A DNA stretch of 64,000 nt from NCBI RefSeq assembly GCF_001956585.1, contig NZ_MSRR01000019.1, positions 1 to 64,000 on the forward strand, written 5' to 3'. Below the pieces are notes generated by a model. The model saw nothing but the letters and a program-made list of their open reading frames with translations. It made no database searches and had not been told where the DNA came from. The stretch comes from Actinomyces naeslundii. Its GTDB lineage: Bacteria; Actinomycetota; Actinomycetes; Actinomycetales; Actinomycetaceae. Every line of letters begins with the position of its first letter. Position 1 is the first letter of the stretch. Below, piece by piece: positions 1 through 7,638 of this stretch. The position numbers and the translations under genes were made by a program.

Positions 1-104
1 CCACCCCCCAACCACACACAAGCACCCAGCGTGCTCGTGCGTGTGTCGGTAGGCGACCCGACAACACAATCACAGGAACACACTGACGCACTGCCTGTTC
101 AGTC

Positions 105-223
105 GTCTCGGTGGTCACAGCGACAGGGAAACGCCCGGCCCCATCCCGAACCCGGAAGCTAAGCCTGACAGCGCCGATGGTACTGCACCCGCCAGGGTGC
201 GGGAGAGTAGGACACCACCGAGC
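105..223 (+). rRNA. rrf: 5S ribosomal RNA
   Basis: Component of the large ribosomal subunit. The ends pair through a nine-base stem (107-115 with 214-222), and the interior has the typical 5S sequence with the CCCGAACCCGGAAGCTAAG block near 145-163. The length of about 119 nt is normal. It is the last gene of an rRNA operon whose 23S gene must lie to the left of the window; bases 1-104 would then be the 23S-5S spacer. A strong hairpin follows at once. The exact ends are good to one or two bases. Confidence 0.95.
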
Positions 224-233
224 ACACACCACC

Positions 234-278
234 AGCCGGCTCGGAACCGCAACACAACGGTTCCGAGCCGGCTTCTTG
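234..278 (+). terminator. Intrinsic terminator of the rRNA operon
   Basis: A perfect 16-bp GC-rich stem (234-249 with 258-273) with an 8-nt loop is followed by TCTTGTT. It starts 11 nt after the 5S gene, the expected place for the rRNA operon terminator. Confidence 0.88.
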
Positions 279-361
279 TTGTGCGCGGACTGTCCTGATG
301 GACAGTGGGTGCTGTGCTGTAGGTGAGGGTGTTCGGCCGGTGAATTGTCGACACTGGGGTC

Positions 362-1630
362 ATGAGCAACACACGCAATAGCAGAGCAGTTCATGGCAGC
401 CCTCGATCCGTAGACCTTGCCACCAGCCCGTCGTCGTCCCGCTCGTCTCGTCGCCGGTTGCTGGTGTGGCGGGTGTTGGCGGTGCCTGTGGCGGCGGCGA
501 TCGCGTTGGGTGCCGCTGGTGGTGCGGCGTCGGCGGCGCCGTCGAAGGGGGAGGCTGAGAGCCTGAAGTCCCGGGCGCAGGGGCTGGTGGAGGCCGGTTA
601 CCCGGCGGCGCTGGCGGCGGTGACGGACAGCAAGGGCGAGTCCGCGGGGGTGGCCGTGGGTAAGGGCAGTCTGGAGACGGGTCAGGCCCCGCCGATGGAC
701 GGTGAGGTGAGGATTGGGTCGAACACGAAGACCTTTGTGGCCGTGGTGGTCATGCAGCTGGTTCAGGAGGGCAAGGTGGGGCTTGATGAGCCGATCGAGA
801 CCTACCTGCCCGGCCTCATCAAGGGCGAGGGCATTGACGGCTCAAAGATCACGGTGCGCCAGCTCCTCCAGCACACCAGCGGCCTGCCCGAGTACACCGA
901 CACCACTCCCGGTAGCGGCGATATCTTCCAAGTCAAGGACCACTACATCCCGCCCAGGGACCTGCTGGGCACGGCTCTGGGCAAGCCGGCGGCCTTCGAG
1001 CCGGGGACCCAGTGGAAGTACACCAATACGAACTACATCGTGCTGGGGATGCTTGTTGAGCGGGTGTCCCAGCGGCCGGTGGGTGAGCAGATTGATGAGC
1101 GCATCGTCAAGAAGCTGGGTCTGTCGCATACCTACTTCCCGGCCCCGGGAGACAGGAGCATCAAGGGCACCCACCCTCAGGGGTACCACCTCAGTGCTGA
1201 GGGCAAGCTGGAGGATATTACCGAGATGGATCCGGCTTGGGGGTGGGCGGCTGGTGCGATGGTCTCGACCCCGAGCGAGCTCAACACCTTCTTCCAGGCC
1301 GTCTTCGACGGCAGGCTGCTGACCCAGGCCAGCATCGACGAGATGAAGAACGGAGCGGTTGACGCCAGCTCGTACCTTGGACCGGGGACGGTGTACGGGC
1401 TGGGCCTCATCGGTACTCCGCTCAGCTGCGGGGGCACCTCCTGGGGCCACGGCGGGACGATCCACGGGTACCAGACCGACAACGCCGTCGGACCTGACGG
1501 CACCGCCGTCACCGTCGCCGTGACCGCCCTGCCCACAGCCATCGCCGACCAGAACAACCCGGAGAGCTCCGCCAAGGAGAAGCACCAGCGGAACAAGGAC
1601 GCCGTCGACGCCACACTGTGCCACAAGTGA
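362..1630 (+). CDS. Secreted serine hydrolase, class C beta-lactamase / D,D-carboxypeptidase type
   Basis: The 422-residue protein has an export signal at residues 28-60: an arginine-rich n-region, a hydrophobic core and an ASAAP cleavage site. The three motifs of the penicillin-recognising serine hydrolase fold are present: Ser120-x-x-Lys123 (nucleophile and general base), Tyr220-Thr-Asn222, and His363-Gly-Gly365. The fold is that of Streptomyces R61 D,D-peptidase and class C beta-lactamases, so the likely substrates are peptidoglycan stem peptides or related esters and amides outside the membrane. Whether it degrades beta-lactams cannot be told from sequence. It stands alone between the rRNA operon and a convergent regulator gene. 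No clear Shine-Dalgarno sequence precedes the ATG. Confidence 0.85.
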   Translation: MSNTRNSRAVHGSPRSVDLATSPSSSRSSRRRLLVWRVLAVPVAAAIALGAAGGAASAAPSKGEAESLKSRAQGLVEAGYPAALAAVTDSKGESAGVAVGKGSLETGQAPPMDGEVRIGSNTKTFVAVVVMQLVQEGKVGLDEPIETYLPGLIKGEGIDGSKITVRQLLQHTSGLPEYTDTTPGSGDIFQVKDHYIPPRDLLGTALGKPAAFEPGTQWKYTNTNYIVLGMLVERVSQRPVGEQIDERIVKKLGLSHTYFPAPGDRSIKGTHPQGYHLSAEGKLEDITEMDPAWGWAAGAMVSTPSELNTFFQAVFDGRLLTQASIDEMKNGAVDASSYLGPGTVYGLGLIGTPLSCGGTSWGHGGTIHGYQTDNAVGPDGTAVTVAVTALPTAIADQNNPESSAKEKHQRNKDAVDATLCHK

Positions 1631-1949
1631 TGGGCTCGGAAACGGACTCGGGCACCTCGCGGCTGCGCATGTGCTTGACTCGGAGCGTGCCCAGCCAGGT
1701 GCTCGATTCCGCCGCCCAGGTGCAGAGTCCACCGTGCCTGCCCCGGACCCGTTGACTCTCAGTGGTCCAGGCCGGCCCTCAACGCCGACGTCTTCTTCAT
1801 GGCAACGCAGTACGTGCTGTCTGTGAAGAAGACGTCGGTCAGTGGCGTGGCTGCCTTGAAGGCGCTGGAATGGAGTCGATGAAGGCATGAGCCGCCGGAC
1901 TGGGGTTGAACGAGTCCCAGGCGAGATACTCCACCCGGACGGGGCTGGA
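1631..1949. other. Convergent intergenic gap
   Basis: No gene is supported in this 319-bp gap between the serine hydrolase (+) and the TetR gene (-). The open frames crossing it are antisense shadows. Its one clear structure is the long inverted repeat at 1785-1838. Confidence 0.6.
1785..1838. terminator. Long hairpin, possible bidirectional terminator
   Basis: A perfect 15-bp stem (1785-1799 with 1824-1838) encloses a 24-nt loop, which itself contains the near-palindrome CAGTACGTGCTG. Its place between two converging genes suits termination in either direction, but there is no T-tract, so a protein-binding or mobile-element origin is also possible. Confidence 0.45.
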
Positions 1950-2540
1950 CTATGAAGAATGGCCACTCCCAGCAGTGGAGTCGTCTCCAAGGGGCGCCTC
2001 GCCCGTGAAGAGGTACTCAACGAGCGGGTCCGCCGGGCGGTCGTAGTCGAGTGCTGACAATGTCGTTGCCAGCATTCCGACGGCGAGAAGGCTTCTGGTC
2101 TCTTCACGTGGAATGCCCAGGTCGTCGTGCAGCAGATGGGCCACTCGAGTGAATCCTTCGCGCGCCAGCGGGCCGAGTTTCTCGTCGGTGCCGCAGACGA
2201 ACAGCTGAGCCAGGAGCCTGAGCTCGTCAGACGAGAAGGCCAGCTCCTGGAAACGCTTGCTGAACTCGCGGCGCTGGCCGGGGTCGCTCAAGGGAGCGGT
2301 GTCGCGGAACAGTTCCTCGATGTGTGTGGAGGCCTGCTCGCAAAGGGTCCGGATCAATTTGGTCTTGGATCCGAAGGCACGCACCACGTAGGCCTGGCTG
2401 ACGCCGGCCTCACGGGCGATGCGGTCGGTGGTGATGCGAGCAAACCCGTATCTGCCGAACAGGTGCAGTGCCGCCTCCAGGATGCGGTCACGCCCCGACG
2501 TCCTTGGCTCGGCGTCGCCGGATGTGGATGGCTCCCTCAT
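1950..2540 (-). CDS. TetR-family transcriptional regulator
   Basis: The 196-residue protein has a typical N-terminal TetR helix-turn-helix at about residues 18-64: DRILEAALHLFGRYGF followed by ITTDRIAREAGVSQAYVVRAF. The variable C-terminal half would bind a ligand and dimerise. The gene is divergent from an ABC-2-type membrane protein at 2625. The 84-bp gap holds a large inverted repeat that is probably its operator, so the simplest model is autoregulation plus repression of the membrane protein until a toxic or signal compound binds. The ATG lies 6 nt after a TAGGAT -10 box, so the mRNA may be leaderless. The ligand is unknown. Confidence 0.88.
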   Translation of the reverse strand: MREPSTSGDAEPRTSGRDRILEAALHLFGRYGFARITTDRIAREAGVSQAYVVRAFGSKTKLIRTLCEQASTHIEELFRDTAPLSDPGQRREFSKRFQELAFSSDELRLLAQLFVCGTDEKLGPLAREGFTRVAHLLHDDLGIPREETRSLLAVGMLATTLSALDYDRPADPLVEYLFTGEAPLGDDSTAGSGHSS

Positions 2541-2552
2541 GGGATCATCCTA
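2541..2552 (-). promoter_or_regulatory. -10 box for leaderless TetR transcript
   Basis: On the minus strand TAGGAT (2552-2547) is followed by six bases and then the ATG. This TANNNT spacing places the transcription start at the A of the start codon. Confidence 0.5.
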
Positions 2553-2564
2553 GACGCCGTGACA

Positions 2565-2616
2565 CCTGTAGTCATTGACTGATAACCTCATTTGGTTATC
2601 GGTCAATGACTACAGG
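2565..2616. promoter_or_regulatory. TetR operator: 23-bp inverted repeat
   Basis: Arms 2565-2587 and 2594-2616 are inverted repeats of 23 bp with one G-T type mismatch and a 6-bp spacer (TCATTT). Each arm contains its own small palindrome, AGTCATTGACT on the left and GTCAATGAC on the right, as if two dimer sites were arranged symmetrically. The right arm runs into the Shine-Dalgarno sequence AGGAGG (2614-2619) of the downstream gene, so the same sequence could also form an RNA hairpin hiding the ribosome site. Confidence 0.75.
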
Positions 2617-2624
2617 AGGATCTG

Positions 2625-3632
2625 ATGTCTTCATCGTCTGCCGAAGACGCCGTCAATACCCGTTCCGTTCCGCGCGCGACCGTCGTTCGTGCGGTGCTCA
2701 CCGTGGCCATCTCCGCGTTGCTGACCGGAGTGCTCTTCAGCTACTTCTACATCGAGGTGTTCAACGCCCCGGAGCCGCACCGTCTGCCCGTGGCTGTCGT
2801 TGGTGCCGACGCATCACGTCTGCAGGATGCTGTGGGCGATGGGTACCGGCTGGTTCAGATGACTCGTCGCGAGGAGGGGCTTGAGCGCCTCTCGCGCCAC
2901 GAGGTCTACGGTGTTGTTTCGCTGGATGGGGAGGCTCGAAGCGTGGAACTGTACTACACCAGCGTTGATGGAACCTCCGTGCTGGCCTACATGCGGCCGG
3001 TGGCGCAGCGAGTCTCGGAGCGTTCGGGGATGGTGGTGCGGGTAACCAACACGACCCCGGAGGTGGCGGCCAACGCCTCCCCGGGCCGAAGCGTGTTCTT
3101 CGCAGTGTTCGGTACCGCTCTGACCGGCTTCGTCCTCTCCCAGGCGCTGTCGTCGGTCGGCTCCCAGGTTGGGCTGTCACTGCGAGCCCGGCTGGCAGTC
3201 ATGCTGGGGGTCTCTGCCATCGCCGGCCTGTTGGTATCCCTCATGCTCGACTCATGGTTCGCCATCGCACCCGGTACCTTCTGGAGCAGCTGGCCCATGG
3301 TCTCGCTCCTGTGCCTGTCCGCGGTGACGACGGGTTCTGCTCTCCTCGAAGTCGTCGGCCCTTTGGGGCAGGTGGTGACAGCCGTCCTGTTCGTCACGCT
3401 GGGCAACGCCACGGCCACCGGGATCCTGCCGATGCCGTTCCTGACGCCTCCGTATCAGATCATCAGCAGGCTGCTTCCCACTGGTAACGTCGTGCGCGCC
3501 GTCCTGAACCAGGCCTACTTCAACGGAGCGGGATGGCAGTGGGGCTATGCCGTCCCGCTCGCGTGGATCCTGGCCGGAATCGGCCTGCTGACCATCACGG
3601 AGCGTCGGTCGCGGCGATCTCGCCAGGCTTGA
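2625..3632 (+). CDS. ABC-2-type / YhgE-like membrane protein
   Basis: The 335-residue protein has one N-terminal membrane helix (about residues 23-45), an extracytoplasmic domain of about 130 residues, and about five further helices from residue 165 onward. This topology matches the ABC-2 permease and DUF3533/YhgE-Pip families, often linked to drug or lipid export. No ATP-binding partner is encoded beside it. The start is fixed by AGGAGG five bases upstream of the ATG. That ribosome site overlaps the TetR operator, so it is very probably under control of the divergent regulator. The substrate cannot be predicted. Confidence 0.65.
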   Translation: MSSSSAEDAVNTRSVPRATVVRAVLTVAISALLTGVLFSYFYIEVFNAPEPHRLPVAVVGADASRLQDAVGDGYRLVQMTRREEGLERLSRHEVYGVVSLDGEARSVELYYTSVDGTSVLAYMRPVAQRVSERSGMVVRVTNTTPEVAANASPGRSVFFAVFGTALTGFVLSQALSSVGSQVGLSLRARLAVMLGVSAIAGLLVSLMLDSWFAIAPGTFWSSWPMVSLLCLSAVTTGSALLEVVGPLGQVVTAVLFVTLGNATATGILPMPFLTPPYQIISRLLPTGNVVRAVLNQAYFNGAGWQWGYAVPLAWILAGIGLLTITERRSRRSRQA

Positions 3633-3675
3633 TTCTGGCTGTGTGCCCCGGCTGCTGCGGCACCGGACGTCCGGC

Positions 3676-5841
3676 TTAGATCCAGGACGACAGGAACATG
3701 TGATAGAGCCAGAAGGCGCGCGAGACGTTCTGCCCGGTCCAGATCGGCCACCAGAAGGCCGCGGCGACGCAGGCCAGGGCCGTGACCATGATGATGAGGA
3801 AGATGCCCTCGGAGCGGATCTGCCATGTGGGCACTGACGTCCAGTTCTTCAGCGTTGCCCACGGGCTGCGCCGACTGGTTCCCTCCAGCTCGTCGTTGTC
3901 GCTGGTGACGTCCGGTGCCGTAGCCGTTGTGGTGCCGTAACCCGTCAGCTCCGCCATGGCCTGAGCCCGCTGTGAACCGTCCTGCTCGGCCCGGGGGAGG
4001 GCGTCGACGGCGACAGCGGGGGCACCGTCCTCCGCCTCGAGGTCGTCATCCGCATTGCCGGCAGTCTCGACAATGCGGTACATGCCCGGGTCGGTCTCCA
4101 CCACCGGCGGTGTCCACACCTGCGTGCGCCCGAACTGCGGACCGAAGCCCAGGAAGCGGGCCCCCACCCCGCGCCAGGGCCGGATGCCCGGACCGATCTG
4201 CCGCTTCCTCAGGGCCTCCACCTGTGCCTCAGCACTCTTGGACCCCGGCAGCGGTGGCACCAGGCCCGCAGCCATCCCCAGGGCCAGCACGAGGATGAGC
4301 ACGACGCAGGGGACGAAGGCCACCGTGTAGAAGGTGAAGATCGTGCGGTCCCTGTACTGGAACCACGGCACGTACAGGCCCAGGTAGCCGAGCAGGGGCA
4401 CCCATGCCCGCCAGTCACGGTTCTTCAGCCCGATGATGACGACGGCCGCCAGCGCCGCCACCGCCGACCACCAGATGACGATGTTCCCGATCGAGGTGAT
4501 CGCCTGGACGCAGTCGCCGCCCCAGCAGGTCTGCGGCACCTGCGTCTTGTCCTCCCAGAAGAAGGAGGTCGGCCGGGTCTGCAGCAGCCAGCCGTAGGGC
4601 TTCGACTGGTAGGTGTGTGGCGAGGCCAGACCCACGTGAAACTCGTACATCTGCTGGTGGTAGGCGACGAAGTCGTTGATCTTCTGGAACAGCGAGTCGT
4701 CGACATAGCTGGACAGCCAGGGGAGAGGGACCGGCCCGCCCTGCTCGAGCTGCTCCGCCGTCCACCCGTGCTTGAAGGCAAGGGGGTGGGTGAACCAGGA
4801 CCACCAGCACCCGACGTAGACCGCAACCGCGACCGGAACCGTCTGAAAGAAGTCGCTCACGCCCTGAGCGACCGTGCCCTCCAGGAACCAGGCTCGTGCC
4901 CCCACCCGCCGCAGCGCCAGGGTGTCCCAGATGACGACGGCGATGCCGACGACCGCGACGAGGTAGAGCCCCGACCACTTGATCGAGCAGGTCAGTCCCA
5001 GGGTGACACCGGTGGCCAGCAGCCAGGGGCGGATCGTGGCGTGCGGTGCCCGTGCTCCGGGCTTCGTCCCGGCCATTCTGCGGGCCAGTCTCGCCCGCGA
5101 CCACTCCCGGTCGCGCACCAGGCAGTACAGGGACAAGGTGGCGAAGAAGCCGATGAACACGTCCAGCAGCCCGATACGGGACTCGGTCAGGGCCACGCCG
5201 TCGATCGCCAGGAACAAGCCGGCCAGGCCCGCGAGCAGAGGGGAGCGGGTCAGGCGCATTGTCAGGCGCGTCAGCAGGATGACCGTGAGGATCCCGGCGA
5301 TGGCTGGCATGACCCGCCAACCGAAGGACGACGACGGTCCGAAGACCTCCATGCCGGCGCCGATGAGCCATTTGCCCAGCTGGGGGTGGACGACGTAGGC
5401 CGCCTCCGTGGACAGTCCGGAGAAGTCCCCGGAGGCGAAGGCGGCATCGGAGTTATTCGCCCAGTTCCCCTCGTAGCCCAGGTGCCACAGGGCATAGGCG
5501 TCCTTGACGTAGTAGATCTCGTCGAACATGAGCGTCTTGGGGTGGCCCAGCCCGATAAGACGCAGCAGGGCGGCGATGACGCCGACGACGCCGGTGGCGA
5601 TCCACCCACGGATCCTCACAGCACGGGGCAGCACGCGGTCCACCGGGCCGAGACCGAGCGCAGTGCGCAGCTCGGTCTCGGTGCGCCCGCCGGCGTCGGG
5701 CCCGGCCGGAGCGGTATCCGGCGTCTCAGCCTGTGTCGGGGCAGGTTCCTGTGCTCGTTCCTGTTCCACGTCCGTGTCGAGGGAGCCGTCGCAGGACTGC
5801 TCGGGGGACTGTTCGGGAGACAGTGCGCTCGGAGTCGTCAC
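3676..5841 (-). CDS. pmt: Polyprenyl-phosphate-mannose protein O-mannosyltransferase (PMT)
   Basis: A membrane enzyme of 721 residues that transfers mannose from a polyprenyl-phosphate donor to Ser/Thr of proteins exported by Sec. The catalytic acidic pair Asp107-Glu108 is in LMFDEIYYVKDAY, just after the first membrane helix (about 80-97), as in M. tuberculosis Rv1002c. About ten hydrophobic segments follow. An unusual hydrophilic, acidic extension (residues 1-75) precedes the first helix, and another low-complexity stretch lies near residues 580-660. The gene is divergent from rsmI, the same arrangement as Rv1002c-Rv1003. The start is a GTG placed 6 nt after TAGACT, suggesting a leaderless mRNA. 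The Ser/Thr-rich exported proteins in this window are candidate targets. Confidence 0.92.
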   Translation of the reverse strand: MTTPSALSPEQSPEQSCDGSLDTDVEQERAQEPAPTQAETPDTAPAGPDAGGRTETELRTALGLGPVDRVLPRAVRIRGWIATGVVGVIAALLRLIGLGHPKTLMFDEIYYVKDAYALWHLGYEGNWANNSDAAFASGDFSGLSTEAAYVVHPQLGKWLIGAGMEVFGPSSSFGWRVMPAIAGILTVILLTRLTMRLTRSPLLAGLAGLFLAIDGVALTESRIGLLDVFIGFFATLSLYCLVRDREWSRARLARRMAGTKPGARAPHATIRPWLLATGVTLGLTCSIKWSGLYLVAVVGIAVVIWDTLALRRVGARAWFLEGTVAQGVSDFFQTVPVAVAVYVGCWWSWFTHPLAFKHGWTAEQLEQGGPVPLPWLSSYVDDSLFQKINDFVAYHQQMYEFHVGLASPHTYQSKPYGWLLQTRPTSFFWEDKTQVPQTCWGGDCVQAITSIGNIVIWWSAVAALAAVVIIGLKNRDWRAWVPLLGYLGLYVPWFQYRDRTIFTFYTVAFVPCVVLILVLALGMAAGLVPPLPGSKSAEAQVEALRKRQIGPGIRPWRGVGARFLGFGPQFGRTQVWTPPVVETDPGMYRIVETAGNADDDLEAEDGAPAVAVDALPRAEQDGSQRAQAMAELTGYGTTTATAPDVTSDNDELEGTSRRSPWATLKNWTSVPTWQIRSEGIFLIIMVTALACVAAAFWWPIWTGQNVSRAFWLYHMFLSSWI

Positions 5842-5853
5842 ACCCCGAGTCTA
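5842..5853 (-). promoter_or_regulatory. -10 box for leaderless pmt transcript
   Basis: On the minus strand TAGACT (5853-5848) is followed by six bases and the GTG start of pmt; no Shine-Dalgarno sequence is present. Confidence 0.5.
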
Positions 5854-5883
5854 GGCGGAGGTGTCATGGAGGTCGCACCGACA

Positions 5884-5894
5884 TACTGTGTCCT
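5884..5894 (+). promoter_or_regulatory. -10 box for leaderless rsmI transcript
   Basis: TACTGT (5884-5889) lies five bases before the rsmI ATG. The same TACTGTGTCC string precedes rsmA at 14389. Confidence 0.5.
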
Positions 5895-6812
5895 ATGACT
5901 GACAGCATCTCGCCCGCCGAGGACGATGCCGAATCCGCCGGTGCCGCGCTCCCCGCCCACAGCCCTCATCTGCGCGCTGGAACCATCACCCTGGCCGCCA
6001 CCCCGATCGGTAACGTCTCCGATGCCTCCCAGCGCCTGCGCTGCGCCCTGGAGCAGGCCGACCTCATCGCCGCCGAGGACACCCGCCGGCTGCGCGCCCT
6101 GGCTCAGCGTCTTGACGTTGAGACCCGGGGCCGCGTCATCGCCTTCCACGAGCACAATGAGCGCGACCGCGCCCCCGAGCTGCTCGAGGCCGCCCGGGAC
6201 GGCAGACGCGTCCTGGTCGTCTCGGACGCCGGCATGCCGTCCGTCTCCGACCCCGGCTACCGACTCGTTCAGGCGGCCGTCCAGGTCCAGGTGCCCGTCA
6301 CCGTCGCTCCGGGACCCTCCGCGGTCCTGACCGCGCTGGCTCTGTCCGGGCTGGCCTCCGACCGGTTCTGCTTCGAGGGCTTCCTACCCCGTAAACCGGG
6401 GGAACGGAGACGCGCGCTGGAGTCCCTGACCACCCAGGAGCGCACCATGATCTTCCTGGAGTCCCCTCGTCGTGTCCACGACGCCCTGGTCACCATGGCC
6501 GAGGTCCTCGGCGGTGAGCGTCCGGCGGCACTGTGCCGGGAGCTGACCAAGACTCATGAGGAGGTGCTGCGCGCCCCACTGGCCGAGCTGGTCCGGGCCA
6601 CGGCCGACGGCGTCCTGGGGGAGGTGGTCCTCGTCGTCGCCGGTGCCGAGCCGGTCGTCGTCGGCTCCGAGGACGCCGCGCGCCGGGCCCTGGCGCTGGC
6701 CGGGACCGGCATGCGTCTCAAGGCCGCGGCCGCCCAGGTGGCCGGTGAGCTCGGTCTGCGCCCCAACGAGGTCTACCGGGCCGCCCTCGAGCTGCGTGAG
6801 ACCACGGCCTGA
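5895..6812 (+). CDS. rsmI: 16S rRNA (cytidine-1402-2'-O)-methyltransferase RsmI
   Basis: The 305-residue SAM-dependent enzyme methylates the ribose of C1402 in the ribosomal P site. It belongs to the tetrapyrrole-methylase fold. The signatures are LAATPIGNVSD near the start, AAEDTRRLRAL, VSDAGMPSVSDPGY and GPSAVLTALALSGL. The ATG at 5895 is chosen because the family's core begins about 25 residues later and a -10 box sits five bases upstream; the frame is open further upstream, but that part overlaps pmt. Its neighbour pmt is divergent, as in mycobacteria. Confidence 0.94.
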   Translation: MTDSISPAEDDAESAGAALPAHSPHLRAGTITLAATPIGNVSDASQRLRCALEQADLIAAEDTRRLRALAQRLDVETRGRVIAFHEHNERDRAPELLEAARDGRRVLVVSDAGMPSVSDPGYRLVQAAVQVQVPVTVAPGPSAVLTALALSGLASDRFCFEGFLPRKPGERRRALESLTTQERTMIFLESPRRVHDALVTMAEVLGGERPAALCRELTKTHEEVLRAPLAELVRATADGVLGEVVLVVAGAEPVVVGSEDAARRALALAGTGMRLKAAAAQVAGELGLRPNEVYRAALELRETTA

Positions 6813-6911
6813 GCCGCGGGGCACTGCACGGCCGTCCTCAACCCGGCCCGGTGCGCCTCGACCGGGTCAGGTACCTCAGGCCACCGAGGCTCGTGGCCGG
6901 GTCGGTTCCGC

Positions 6912-6923
6912 TATGGTCGGCTC
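6912..6923 (+). promoter_or_regulatory. -10 box for leaderless pncA transcript
   Basis: TATGGT (6912-6917) is followed by six bases and the pncA ATG, with no Shine-Dalgarno sequence. Confidence 0.5.
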
Positions 6924-7526
6924 ATGAGCAACGAGCAGCCCAATGGTCCGGGGGACCGCGTGCGCCGGGCCCTTATCGTCGTCGACGTCCAACCCACCTT
7001 CTGCGAGGGCGGCGCGCTGGCGGTCACCGGCGGCAACGCCGTCGCCGAGCGGATCGCCGCCTACGCGTCCACCCACCGGGACGACTACGCCCTGGTGGTC
7101 ACCACCCAGGACTGGCACATCGACCCCGGTGACCACTTCTCTCCCGATCCCGACTTCATCGACACCTGGCCCGTCCACGGTGTGGCCGGCACCGACGAGG
7201 CCCGGCTGCATCCCGCCCTGGACGGCCTCGTCGCCGACGCCGCCGTCAAGAAGGGGCAGTACGCCGCCGCCTACTCCGGTTTCGAAGGCGTCGACGACGA
7301 CGGGCGCGGCCTGGCGGACATCCTGCGAGCCGCTGACATCGAGGCCGTCGACGTCGTCGGGCTGGCCGAGTCCCACTGCGTCAAGGACACCGCCCTGGAC
7401 GCTGTCGGGCAGGGCTACCGGGTGCGGGTCCTGACCGACCTCACCGAGCCGGTCAGCCCCGAGCTGGGGCGCGCAGCCCGAGACGACATGCGTGCCGCCG
7501 GCGTCGAGTTGACCCCCACGCGCTGA
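6924..7526 (+). CDS. pncA: Nicotinamidase
   Basis: The 200-residue cytoplasmic enzyme hydrolyses nicotinamide to nicotinate and ammonia for NAD salvage; in mycobacteria the same enzyme activates pyrazinamide. The cysteine-hydrolase triad is complete: Asp21 (VVDVQ), Lys110 (KKGQY) and Cys152 (ESHCV). The metal ligands also line up with PncA: Asp63, His65, His71 and His85. Length and fold match the isochorismatase superfamily, and these ligands favour nicotinamidase over a generic isochorismatase. It is transcribed alone and ends at a strong hairpin shared with the next, convergent gene. Confidence 0.93.
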   Translation: MSNEQPNGPGDRVRRALIVVDVQPTFCEGGALAVTGGNAVAERIAAYASTHRDDYALVVTTQDWHIDPGDHFSPDPDFIDTWPVHGVAGTDEARLHPALDGLVADAAVKKGQYAAAYSGFEGVDDDGRGLADILRAADIEAVDVVGLAESHCVKDTALDAVGQGYRVRVLTDLTEPVSPELGRAARDDMRAAGVELTPTR

Positions 7527-7577
7527 GAGCCTCCTCTGAGACCGCAGCGGCCCTCGCTCCCAGGGGTCTGACTGACG

Positions 7578-7620
7578 CACGGGCGCCCTTGCCGAGGCTG
7601 AGTCGGCAAGGGCACCCGTG
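7578..7620. terminator. Bidirectional terminator between pncA and a membrane protein gene
   Basis: An 18-bp stem (7578-7595 with 7603-7620) has one mismatch and a 7-nt loop. It lies between two convergent genes. No long T-tract is visible on either side. Confidence 0.7.
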
Positions 7621-7638
7621 CGGTATCAAGGGGATTGG

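Noticed and set aside
4615-5898. A 427-codon plus-strand frame over pmt
   Set aside because: It lies opposite pmt and its translation has no recognisable fold; pmt has catalytic motifs and synteny.
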